Part shown: piece by piece, positions 1 through 6,099 of the stretch | Layout of the letters: the number at the start of each line of letters is the position of its first letter | How positions within the stretch are numbered: position 1 is the first letter of the stretch | Source: CAYRPN01 sp964426135 | Lineage (GTDB): Bacteria > Planctomycetota > Phycisphaerae > Phycisphaerales > Phycisphaeraceae | NCBI GenBank assembly: GCA_964426135.1 | Contig: CAYRPN010000206.1 | Coordinates: 1 to 6,577, forward strand | DNA: 6,577 bases | Reading direction: 5' to 3' | Notes under the pieces: generated by a model | What the model was told of the DNA's origin: nothing | Databases searched by the model: none | The model's input: the letters and a program-made list of their open reading frames with translations, nothing else | Position numbers and translations under genes: made by a program

Positions 1-9
1 GTGAAAAAC

Positions 10-27
10 AAGAGCGGAATCGCTCTT
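10..27. terminator. Small hairpin, possible terminator
   Basis: Seven-base arms (AAGAGCG at 10-16 and CGCTCTT at 21-27) enclose a four-base GAAT loop. Read on the minus strand the hairpin is followed by GTTTTTC, which resembles a short U-tract; on the plus strand the tract is poor. No minus-strand gene is visible to its right, so it may instead belong to a gene ending just left of the window. Confidence 0.3.
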
Positions 28-60
28 TGGTCAATCGTTAACCGGACACTACTGGTCGGA

Positions 61-156
61 CAATTCGAAATTGTGAATGCAAAAGTCAGATTCCAAGACC
101 GCTTGACTTTTGACTTTTGCATTTTGCATTTTGACTTTTCTGTTTTTACTTTTTCC
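61..156. repeat. Degenerate 7-base tandem repeat array, upstream of the DapA-like gene
   Basis: From 101 to 156 the sequence divides into eight consecutive heptamers: GCTTGAC, TTTTGAC, TTTTGCA, TTTTGCA, TTTTGAC, TTTTCTG, TTTTTAC, TTTTTCC. Before it, 61-95 divides into heptamers of the opposite sense (CAATTCG, AAATTGT, GAATGCA, AAAGTCA, GATTCCA). The two halves are therefore partly complementary: 76-88 and 111-123 are a perfect 13-base inverted repeat with a 22-base loop. The remaining gap, 157-320, shows no gene, only the small inverted repeat at 262-282. Because 7 is not a multiple of 3, such arrays stay open in several frames and create spurious reading frames here on both strands. Confidence 0.8.
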
Positions 157-261
157 TGCTCCGCCGACGAACGCCCACTTCGCGTCACCTCGCCACGTTG
201 CGTTCCCGGTGCATCTCCGACACAATCGTGCCGCTCCACTGCGCTCCCGCGTGGGCGCCAC

Positions 262-282
262 CGTTCGTGTTGGTTACGAACG
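262..282. promoter_or_regulatory. Operator-like inverted repeat upstream of the DapA-like gene
   Basis: Arms CGTTCGT (262-268) and ACGAACG (276-282) are perfectly complementary around a seven-base centre, and lie 38 bases upstream of the ATG at 321. The position and dyad symmetry would suit a regulator site or a small RNA hairpin in the leader. No regulator gene is in the window and no convincing -35/-10 pair was seen beside it, so the role is a guess. Confidence 0.25.
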
Positions 283-320
283 AATGGCAATCGAACTCCA
301 ACCTCGCTCTTTCATCAATC

Positions 321-1229
321 ATGGCAAAACCACACTGGCAAGGCGTCTTCCCCGCGGTCACCACGCAGTTCAAGAAGGATCTGTCGCTGGACCTCGATGC
401 CACCGCGCATCACATCGAGGTGCTGATCGACTCAGGCGTCACCGGCCTGATCATGTGCGGATCGCTGGGCGAGAACCAGTCGCTCGATCCCGATGAGAAG
501 CGCCGCGTCGTCGATCTCGCCGTGAACACCGCGGCGGGCCGGGTGCCCGTGCTCAGCGGCGTTGCGGAAACGAGCACGGCCGCCGCATGCCGGTATGTGC
601 GCGACTGTGAGGACATGGGGGCCGACGGTTTCATGGTCATGCCCGCGATGGTCTACAAGGCCGACGGACGCGAGGCGATGAACCACTTCCGTCGCGTCGC
701 CGCGGCCACGGGCCTGCCGTGGATGCTCTACAACAACCCCGTGGGCTACACCGTGGACATCACGCCTACGCAATTCGCCGAGCTTGCGAACATCAAGAAC
801 CTCGTGGCGCTTAAGGAAAGCTCCGCCAACACGCGCCGCATCACCGAGCTTCGCATCGAGGTCGGGGACCGGTACGCCATTTTCGTCGGCGTGGATGACC
901 TGGTGCTCGAATCGTCCATCCTCGGCATCGATGGCTGGGTCGCCGGCTCCGGCATCGCGTTTCCGAAGGAGAACCAGTATTTCTGGGAACTCACCCGCAA
1001 GGGCAAATGGGACGAAGCCCGCGCGATGTACCAGTGGTTTTATCCGCTCTTGAAGCTCGACACGAACATCAAGTTCGTGCAGTACATCAAGCTCGCGGTG
1101 CAGGAAACCGGGCTGGGCGCCGAGTGGGTGCGCGAGCCGCGGCTGCCGCTGACCGGCGAGGAGCGCAAGCGCGTGCTGGCGGTGATTCATAAGGGCATCG
1201 AGGCGAGGCCGAAGCTGAAGAAGAAGTGA
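321..1229 (+). CDS. DapA/NAL-family lyase, probable 1-pyrroline-4-hydroxy-2-carboxylate deaminase
   Basis: A 302-residue class I (Schiff-base) aldolase-fold protein of the dihydrodipicolinate synthase/N-acetylneuraminate lyase family, full length for the family. Visible landmarks are the substrate carboxylate-binding loop GSLGEN at residues 47-52 (GTTGE in true DapA), Tyr112 in MPAMVYK, the catalytic-relay Tyr137 in YNNPVG, and the Schiff-base Lys165 in VALKESSAN. The family alone does not fix the substrate. The neighbouring hydroxyproline epimerase and D-amino-acid-type flavoenzyme favour the deaminase (EC 3.5.4.22) that turns 1-pyrroline-4-hydroxy-2-carboxylate into 2-oxoglutarate semialdehyde in the cytoplasm. 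Alternatives are true DapA, a 2-keto-3-deoxy sugar-acid aldolase or a sugar-acid dehydratase. The frame is open upstream to 198, but the homologous-looking protein starts at MAKPHWQGVFPAV, so ATG 321 is preferred. No SD site is visible before it. It is separated from the epimerase gene by 333 bases of repeats, so co-transcription is uncertain. Confidence 0.85.
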   Translation: MAKPHWQGVFPAVTTQFKKDLSLDLDATAHHIEVLIDSGVTGLIMCGSLGENQSLDPDEKRRVVDLAVNTAAGRVPVLSGVAETSTAAACRYVRDCEDMGADGFMVMPAMVYKADGREAMNHFRRVAAATGLPWMLYNNPVGYTVDITPTQFAELANIKNLVALKESSANTRRITELRIEVGDRYAIFVGVDDLVLESSILGIDGWVAGSGIAFPKENQYFWELTRKGKWDEARAMYQWFYPLLKLDTNIKFVQYIKLAVQETGLGAEWVREPRLPLTGEERKRVLAVIHKGIEARPKLKKK

Positions 1230-1233
1230 AGGA

Positions 1234-1310
1234 GATTTCGGATTTGGGATATTCGATTTGGGATTTGGGGTATTCGATTTCGGATTTGGGATTTCGGATT
1301 TCGGATTTAC
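1234..1310 (+). repeat. Heptamer array A, GATTTNG type
   Basis: Eleven unbroken 7-base units, beginning five bases after the stop codon of the DapA-like gene. Most are GATTTCG or GATTTGG; variants are GATATTC, GGTATTC and a final GATTTAC. Bases 1276-1309 form the left arm of the long inverted repeat described separately. The 1311-1359 segment that follows is non-repetitive and shows no gene. Confidence 0.9.
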
Positions 1311-1556
1311 GGACAAGTGCCGGCCCACTCTTTTCCCGCGATCTGAGTGTGCCATTCCGCAATCTGACTTCTGCAACCGGAAGTCTGAGATCTGAGATCT
1401 GAGATCTGAGATTTGAAATCTGAAATCTGAAATCTGAGATTTCAAATCTGCCATCGAGAACCCCAAATCCAGAATCCGACGTCCCGAATCCAAAATCCGG
1501 CCTCAAGTCCAGAATCCGGCCTTAAATCCGAAATCCCAAATCCCAAATCCGAAATC
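1276..1556. repeat. 34-bp inverted repeat spanning the DapA-epimerase gap
   Basis: Bases 1276-1309 are the reverse complement of 1523-1556 with a single mismatch (C1295 against C1537). The arms are pieces of heptamer arrays A and C, which carry the same unit on opposite strands, and they are separated by 213 bases. A transcript through the region could form a long stem-loop between the two cistrons. The right arm ends six bases before the epimerase ATG at 1563, so the stem could affect initiation or protect mRNA ends; this is inference. Confidence 0.85.
1360..1450 (+). repeat. Heptamer array B, AGATCTG/AAATCTG type
   Basis: Thirteen units in constant phase. The first three are degenerate (CAATCTG, ACTTCTG, CAACCGG), then come AAGTCTG, AGATCTG three times, AGATTTG, AAATCTG three times, AGATTTC and AAATCTG. 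It lies in the loop between arrays A and C. The AGATCT units are self-complementary, and 1409-1421 with 1437-1449 form a perfect 13-base inverted repeat with a 15-base loop. Confidence 0.88.
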
Positions 1557-1558
1557 CT
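1464..1558 (-). repeat. Heptamer array C, AAATCCN type (reverse sense of array A)
   Basis: About twelve units of the AAATCCG/AAATCCC kind, the complement of array A. The T of each unit is spaced by 7 bases except for two 12-base steps, both caused by the same ATCCGGCCT segment (1495-1503 and 1514-1522). The array ends four bases before the epimerase start codon, so it forms the immediate leader of that gene and leaves no room for a purine-rich SD. Confidence 0.88.
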
Positions 1559-1562
1559 CCCC

Positions 1563-2501
1563 ATGTCCCGCACCATCCACGTCATCGATTCCCACACCGC
1601 CGGCGAGCCGACGCGCATTGTCATCGACGGCGGCCCGGACCTGCGCGATGGCTCCGTCGCGGAGCAGGCGCAGGTCTTCCGCACGCAGCACGATCGTTTC
1701 CGCAGCGCCGTGGTGAATGAGCCGCGCGGCAGCGATGTGCTGGTGGGCGCGCTGCTCGTGAAGCCGCGCGATGCCTCATGCATCGCCGGGATCATCTTCT
1801 TCAACAACGTCGGCACGCTGGGCATGTGCGGACATGGCACGATCGGGCTGATCGCCACGCTCGCCCACCTGGGCCGAATCAAACCCGGCACACACCGCGT
1901 CGAGACCAATGTCGGCATCGTCGCCGCCACGCTGCATCCGACCGGCGAAGTCTCCGTGCAGAACGTGCCCAGCTACCGCAAAGCCAAGTCGGTGGCCATC
2001 GAGGTGCCCGGCGTCGGAACCGTGCGCGGCGATGTCGCCTGGGCCGGCAACTGGTTCTACCTCGTGGAGAATCACGGCGAACTGCTCGAACTGAGCAACT
2101 GCGAACGCCTGACCGAAGTGAGTTGGCGCATCCGTCAGGCCATCAACGCCAGTGGCTACCCCGAAGTGGATCACGTCGAATTGTTCAGCAAGCCCGCCAC
2201 CGGCGACGCCGACTCCCGCAACTTCGTCATGTGCCCGGGCAAAGCCTACGATCGCTCGCCGTGCGGCACCGGCACCAGCGCCAAACTCGCGTGCCTCGCC
2301 GCCGATGGCAAGCTCGCCCCCGGCACGATGTGGATTCAGGAAAGCATCGTCGGCACACGTTTCACCGGCAGCTATCAGTGGCAGGATCAGAGCAAGGGCG
2401 TGATCGTGCCCACCATCACCGGCCGCGCGTACGTCAACGCGGAAAGCAAGCTGCTGCTCGACGAGCGCGACCCGTTCTGCTGGGGCATTCGCGCGTCGTA
2501 A
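1563..2501 (+). CDS. 4-hydroxyproline 2-epimerase (proline racemase family)
   Basis: A 312-residue cytoplasmic, cofactor-independent epimerase, probably converting trans-4-hydroxy-L-proline to cis-4-hydroxy-D-proline (EC 5.1.1.8), the first step of bacterial hydroxyproline catabolism. The N-terminal IDSHTAGEPTR signature is at residues 8-18. Both catalytic cysteines are present: Cys89 in MCGHGTIG and Cys234 in DRSPCGTGTSAK. This argues against the related trans-3-hydroxyproline dehydratases, which replace one cysteine with threonine. Length is normal for the family. MCGHG is the form I associate with hydroxyproline epimerases, whereas proline racemases tend to have MCGHN; this, together with the neighbouring genes, favours hydroxyproline over proline. 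The ATG at 1563 is the natural start, with nothing missing from the usual N-terminus. No SD precedes it; the heptamer array runs up to four bases before it. The flavoenzyme gene starts 11 bases after its stop. Confidence 0.92.
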   Translation: MSRTIHVIDSHTAGEPTRIVIDGGPDLRDGSVAEQAQVFRTQHDRFRSAVVNEPRGSDVLVGALLVKPRDASCIAGIIFFNNVGTLGMCGHGTIGLIATLAHLGRIKPGTHRVETNVGIVAATLHPTGEVSVQNVPSYRKAKSVAIEVPGVGTVRGDVAWAGNWFYLVENHGELLELSNCERLTEVSWRIRQAINASGYPEVDHVELFSKPATGDADSRNFVMCPGKAYDRSPCGTGTSAKLACLAADGKLAPGTMWIQESIVGTRFTGSYQWQDQSKGVIVPTITGRAYVNAESKLLLDERDPFCWGIRAS

Positions 2502-2512
2502 TTTCACCGACC

Positions 2513-3766
2513 ATGTCCAAGCACGTGCTCATCATCGGTGCCGGTGTCATCGGCCTTTCCGCGGCTTACTACGCCACGCAGCGCGGCTGCCGCGTCACGG
2601 TCATCGACCGCAATCCCGAATCGCGCGACGGCTGCTCCTTCGGCAACGCCGGCATGATCGTGCCCAGCCACTTCGTGCCGCTGGCGGCGCCCGGCATGGT
2701 GAAGCTGGGGCTCAAGTGGATGTGGAACCCGCGATCGCCCTTCTACATCAAGCCGCGCTTGTCGTGGGATTTGCTTGGTTGGGCCGCGCGATTCTGGAAG
2801 GCGAGCACGAAGGAGCACGTCGCCAAAGCCGCCCCGCTGCTGCGCGATCTCAGCTTCGCCAGCCGAACGCAGTACGAAGCCCTCGCCGACGCATGGGGCA
2901 ACGACTTCGGCCTGGTGCGCAACGGCCTGCTCATGCTCTGCAAGGACAAGCACACGCTCGACGAGGAATCCCGCTTCGCCGACAAGGCCAACCAACTCGG
3001 CGTCCCCGCGCAGGTGCTCGACGCCGCCGCCACCGCGAAGCTCGATCCGAATGTGACGATGGACGTCGCCGGCTCCGTGTTCTTTCCGCGCGACTGCCAC
3101 TTGTCGCCCAACCGTTTCATGGCTGCCCTGTTGTCACGCCTCACCGGTGCCGGTTGCACGTTCGCGTGGAATGCCGAGGTCACTGGCTTCATCGTGCGCG
3201 ACCGCCGCGTGACCGGCATCAAGACTTCACAAGGCGATTTCGAGGCGGACGAAATCGTCATCGCCGGCGGATCGTGGTCGCCGCTGATCGGCGAGATGCT
3301 TTCGCTGAGGCTGCCGATGCAGGCGGGCAAGGGTTATTCACTGACGCTGACGCAGCCTCGCGAGTTGCCGGCGATCTGCTCGATCTTCACCGAAGCCCGC
3401 ATCGCGGTGACGCCGATGGGCTCGACCCTGCGTTTCGGCGGCACCATGGAAATCGCCGGCCTCGATGAATCCATCACGCAGGAGCGCGTGCAGGGCATCA
3501 TCGAGTCGGTGCCCCGCTACTACCCGAAGTTCCAGCCCGCCGACTTCGCCGGCATTCAGCCCTGGCGCGGCCTGCGCCCCTGCACGCCCGACGGCCTGCC
3601 GTACCTGGGCCGGCCCGCGCGGTACGACAACCTCATCATCGCCACGGGCCACGCCATGATGGGCCTGAGCCTGGCGCCGGTGACGGGCGCAATCGTGGCG
3701 GATCTGCTGACGGAAACAGAGCCGGCGTTTGATCTGCACATGTTGTCGCCAGATCGGTACGGGTGA
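2513..3766 (+). CDS. FAD-dependent D-amino acid oxidoreductase (DadA-like), probable cis-4-hydroxy-D-proline dehydrogenase
   Basis: A 417-residue DAO-fold flavoprotein. The N-terminal Rossmann motif IIGAGVIG (residues 7-14) and the acidic residue Asp32 at the end of strand two bind FAD. The C-terminal half carries the family's WRGLRPCTPDGLPYLGR stretch and the final FAD-contact segment around ATGHAMMGLSLAP. Length is close to DadA. With the epimerase immediately upstream, the likely substrate is cis-4-hydroxy-D-proline, oxidised to 1-pyrroline-4-hydroxy-2-carboxylate with electrons passed to the respiratory chain or to oxygen. General D-amino acid dehydrogenase or glycine-oxidase-like activity cannot be excluded. 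No separate small [2Fe-2S] or second FAD subunit gene is present, so this would be a single-subunit type. The ATG at 2513 is chosen because the FAD motif begins there; the frame is open far upstream only as a shadow of the epimerase gene. No SD is visible. The 11-base gap points to co-transcription with the epimerase. Confidence 0.88.
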   Translation: MSKHVLIIGAGVIGLSAAYYATQRGCRVTVIDRNPESRDGCSFGNAGMIVPSHFVPLAAPGMVKLGLKWMWNPRSPFYIKPRLSWDLLGWAARFWKASTKEHVAKAAPLLRDLSFASRTQYEALADAWGNDFGLVRNGLLMLCKDKHTLDEESRFADKANQLGVPAQVLDAAATAKLDPNVTMDVAGSVFFPRDCHLSPNRFMAALLSRLTGAGCTFAWNAEVTGFIVRDRRVTGIKTSQGDFEADEIVIAGGSWSPLIGEMLSLRLPMQAGKGYSLTLTQPRELPAICSIFTEARIAVTPMGSTLRFGGTMEIAGLDESITQERVQGIIESVPRYYPKFQPADFAGIQPWRGLRPCTPDGLPYLGRPARYDNLIIATGHAMMGLSLAPVTGAIVADLLTETEPAFDLHMLSPDRYG

Positions 3767-3910
3767 AGCCGATGAAGATCACCTTCGGCAAGTTGAGATT
3801 CCGCAGTGCTGAAGCAGGGATATTCGTACTACAATCAGAAAGAAGAGGTTGTCGTCCATGTGTGAAGCTCGACCCACGCCGACGAATCCTTTTCCATGGG
3901 AGTGGCAGAA

Positions 3911-4171
3911 ATGCCGGAAATCAGCAGGTTTTTTGGCATGGTCATCGCGATGTATTACAACGATCATGCCCCGCCGCATTTTCATGTTCGCTATGGCAAA
4001 CAGAAGGCCGTGATAGGCATCAACCCCGTAGAATTGCTGGAGGGCGGTCTCTCTCCCAAAGCCCGCGCCCTCGTGCTCGAATGGGCGATCATGCATCAGG
4101 ACGAGTTGATGTCCGATTGGCAATTGGCCCGCCAACAAGCACCGCTCAACAGAATCGATCCACTGGAGTAA
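3911..4171 (+). CDS. DUF4160 family small protein
   Basis: An 86-residue protein matching the DUF4160 pattern: MPEISRFFGMVI at the start, then YYNDHAPPHFHVRYG (residues 15-29) with its conserved His/Pro/His cluster, and a C-terminal WAIMHQDELMSDW segment (58-70). Biochemical function is not established; the family is commonly found beside DUF2442 proteins, in an arrangement reminiscent of toxin-antitoxin pairs. The start at 3911 is preferred to the in-frame ATG at 3896 because it gives the canonical MPEIS start and has a GGAG at 3899-3902, eight bases upstream. The 144 bases before it (3767-3910) hold no convincing gene. The SD use and apparently lower GC differ from the hydroxyproline genes, hinting at separate origin. 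Confidence 0.85.
   Translation: MPEISRFFGMVIAMYYNDHAPPHFHVRYGKQKAVIGINPVELLEGGLSPKARALVLEWAIMHQDELMSDWQLARQQAPLNRIDPLE
4165..4168 (+). promoter_or_regulatory. SD site of the DUF2442 gene inside the end of the DUF4160 gene
   Basis: GGAG lies over the penultimate-to-last sense codons of the DUF4160 gene, seven bases before the ATG at 4176. Translation of the first gene must therefore pass over the initiation site of the second, which favours coupled synthesis of the pair. Confidence 0.6.
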
Positions 4172-4175
4172 CGCC

Positions 4176-4457
4176 ATGCTGCAAGACATCGTGGAAGCAG
4201 TCCCCCTCGAGCACCATTTCCTCAAGGTGCGTTTTGAGGACGGCGTGGAAGGAGTGGTCGATGTCGCTCAGTGCGTGAGTTTCAAAGGTGTCTTTGCGCC
4301 TTTGCGCGAACGCACGGAGTTCGCGGCAGTGACGGTGAATCGAGAACTAGGGACGGTCTGCTGGCCTTGTGGAGCGGACCTCGATCCGGACGTGCTTTAT
4401 GCGCTCGTGACCGGAGCAAAGATTCCCTCTCTTGGAAAAACCGCTGCCTCGCGGTGA
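4176..4457 (+). CDS. DUF2442 family small protein
   Basis: A 93-residue protein with the DUF2442 layout: an N-terminal beta-rich part (LKVRFEDGVEGVVDV, residues 16-30), a central FKGVFAPLRERTEFAAVTV segment (36-54), and the diagnostic GTVCWPCGADLDPDVLYALV stretch (59-78). The last dozen residues (KIPSLGKTAASR) look like a variable tail. No helix-turn-helix extension of the kind fused to some members is present. It starts four bases after the DUF4160 stop and is almost certainly co-transcribed with it. Function is unknown; by position it would be the partner, possibly the antidote, of the DUF4160 protein, but this is inferred from gene arrangement only. Confidence 0.85.
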   Translation: MLQDIVEAVPLEHHFLKVRFEDGVEGVVDVAQCVSFKGVFAPLRERTEFAAVTVNRELGTVCWPCGADLDPDVLYALVTGAKIPSLGKTAASR

Positions 4458-4492
4458 AAAACGCGGGCGAAGCCGCAACGAAACGGAACAAC

Positions 4493-4521
4493 AAAAAAGC
4501 CCCGGCACGGACCGGGGTTTT
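4493..4521. terminator. Bidirectional intrinsic terminator between convergent genes
   Basis: A perfect six-base GC stem (CCCCGG at 4500-4505 with CCGGGG at 4512-4517) closes a six-base loop, and the flanks extend it with A-T pairs. On the minus strand it is followed by TTTTTT, a strong signal 40-68 bases beyond the transporter stop. On the plus strand it is followed by TTTT, 36 bases after the DUF2442 stop, and is weaker. Confidence 0.85.
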
Positions 4522-4560
4522 GAAATCATTGAATCTGAAACCGACGCTTTGTACCAGCGA

Positions 4561-6099
4561 TCACATCTCCGTCTTGGTCGTCTCATCGCCGTGACCGATG
4601 TGGATGGACTTGTAGCCACCCTTCGACTTGAAGTAGAGCACCAGGATGAGGTAGCCCACGAACATGGTGGCGGGCACCAGCGCGGTGTACTTCATCGCCA
4701 TCTGACCGCCGTGAAGCGTGGCGTCATCGACGGGCTTCTTGTCCGTGGCTTTGGTTGCCTGCGCCTTCTGCCACCATTCGTTCAGCGGCTTGATGTTCTT
4801 GTCCGCGTCGTAGGTCTTGGCGTCCTGGAGAATCTTGACGTCCGCAGCCAGAGCCTTGCCGTCGTCGCCGAGCACGGCCACCTTGGCGCCGTCCAGGCCC
4901 TTGACCTTGGGGAACACGAGGAAGCCGTTCTCGCCTTGCGCCGCGTAACGTTCGAACGTCTCCTTGGAATCCGCCTGCAGTTTGTGGGACGCGAAATAGT
5001 CCTGTTTGTAGCCGATGCCGGGGCCGCCCAGCAGGCCCGCCGAGAGCATGCCGACGCCGCCGATGGCGCCCATGGTCAGCGCGCCGCCCTTGGGGAATCG
5101 CTCGCCCACGACGCCGAGCATCGTCGGCCAGAGGAAGGTCTTGCCCAGCGAGTAAATGGTGACGGCAATCCACACCATCGCGACGCCTTCCTTGGGAACG
5201 GATCCGACCAGGAAGAGGCCGGTGGCGCCGAACACGGCGGAGATGCAAAGCAGGCCCAGCGGGTTGATCTTCTCCACGATGGGACCGGCGACGAAGCGAA
5301 GAATGGTCATCACCAGCGATGCATAGATGAAGAGATAAAGGCCCTGCCCGTCAGCGATGGTGCCGGTGATCTTGGAAATCCAGGAGTCCGTACCCAGTTC
5401 GACGTAACCGACACAGGCGTGCAGGAACAGCAGCAGCAGCAGCACGGGGCTGGCGAACTCGGCCAGCATGGTGCCGAAGCTGACACCGGCGGCACTGGCT
5501 TCGGAGAGCGGGAATTTGTTGATGAGCGTCATGCCGAAGTAGGCGACCACGGGGATCAGGAACATGCCGAGTTGGACTTCCCACGCCATCTTGCCCAGCA
5601 CAATGCCCACGAGCGCGCCCAGCACCAGACCGGCGGGCCAGCCCGCGTGGAGGATGTTGAGGTAATGCACCTTCTGCTTGGGGTAGAGCGTGGCGACGAG
5701 CGGGTTGATGACGCACTCGCACAGGCCGCAGGAGACGGAGAACATGAACATGCCCCAGTAGAGGCACTGATAGGCTGCGTCCTTGCCGGAGCTGTTGAAG
5801 ATGGGGGTCGCGGCGACGGTGAGGAAGTACGATCCAATCTGCAGCACGCCGGCGAGCAGCATGATGGCTTTGTATCCGACGCGGTCGGTGATCAGGCTGG
5901 CGAGGAGGATGACCACGCCGAAGCCGACCAGACCGCCGCCAGTGATGGTGCCCAGTTCGGTGTTGGTGAAGCCGTACTGACCAGCCCAGTTGCCGAGGAT
6001 CGCCCCGCGGACGGCGAAGCCCACTCCCGCGGCGATGAGGGTGAGGAAGCTGGCGATGAGCAGCACGTTGCGTTTGATCTGGTCTTGCTGATCTTGCAT
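4561..6099 (-). CDS. Major facilitator superfamily transporter with a hydrophilic insert before the last helix
   Basis: A 512-residue inner-membrane secondary transporter. After a short charged N-terminus come hydrophobic helices from about residue 11 onward. An MFS motif A-like loop, TDRVGYK, lies at 71-77 after the second helix. The CECVINPLVATLYP and LHAGWPAGLVLG region (127-160) recalls the sugar-type FucP/FHS branch, but substrate cannot be assigned. After the helix ending near 362 there is a hydrophilic stretch to about 468, rich in Lys/Asp/Ala and ending in a WWQKAQ segment, before the final helix (470-490) and a His/Lys-rich tail. Start chosen at ATG 6099 (MQDQQDQIKRN) because GGAG lies nine bases upstream; in-frame ATG 6117 and TTG 6189 are alternatives with poorer sites. 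It is convergent with the DUF pair. It could import hydroxyproline or any small organic solute; context does not decide. Confidence 0.85.
   Translation of the reverse strand: MQDQQDQIKRNVLLIASFLTLIAAGVGFAVRGAILGNWAGQYGFTNTELGTITGGGLVGFGVVILLASLITDRVGYKAIMLLAGVLQIGSYFLTVAATPIFNSSGKDAAYQCLYWGMFMFSVSCGLCECVINPLVATLYPKQKVHYLNILHAGWPAGLVLGALVGIVLGKMAWEVQLGMFLIPVVAYFGMTLINKFPLSEASAAGVSFGTMLAEFASPVLLLLLFLHACVGYVELGTDSWISKITGTIADGQGLYLFIYASLVMTILRFVAGPIVEKINPLGLLCISAVFGATGLFLVGSVPKEGVAMVWIAVTIYSLGKTFLWPTMLGVVGERFPKGGALTMGAIGGVGMLSAGLLGGPGIGYKQDYFASHKLQADSKETFERYAAQGENGFLVFPKVKGLDGAKVAVLGDDGKALAADVKILQDAKTYDADKNIKPLNEWWQKAQATKATDKKPVDDATLHGGQMAMKYTALVPATMFVGYLILVLYFKSKGGYKSIHIGHGDETTKTEM

Noticed and set aside
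198..320. N-terminal extension of the DapA-like protein
   Set aside because: The 41 added residues have no family resemblance and the family N-terminus begins right at ATG 321.
432..1493. 353-residue minus-strand open frame across the DapA-like gene and the arrays
   Set aside because: Its first 90 residues are 7-residue repeats made by translating the heptamer arrays and the rest is antisense to the DapA-like gene.
1234..1558. CRISPR array
   Set aside because: Repeats are 7 bases, contiguous and degenerate, with no spacers, and no cas genes are present.
1778..2512. N-terminal extension of the flavoenzyme
   Set aside because: It is an Arg-rich shadow of the epimerase gene; the FAD-binding motif begins directly after ATG 2513.
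3793..3835. Promoter TTGAGA ... TACAAT before the DUF pair
   Set aside because: TACAAT (3830-3835) is a good -10, but the TTGAGA lies 31 bases away and no -35 is found at 16-18 bases; the DUF pair's promoter therefore remains unassigned.
3763..4278. 171-residue frame overlapping the DUF4160 gene
   Set aside because: It covers DUF4160 in another frame and lacks any recognisable motif; DUF4160 is clear in its own frame.
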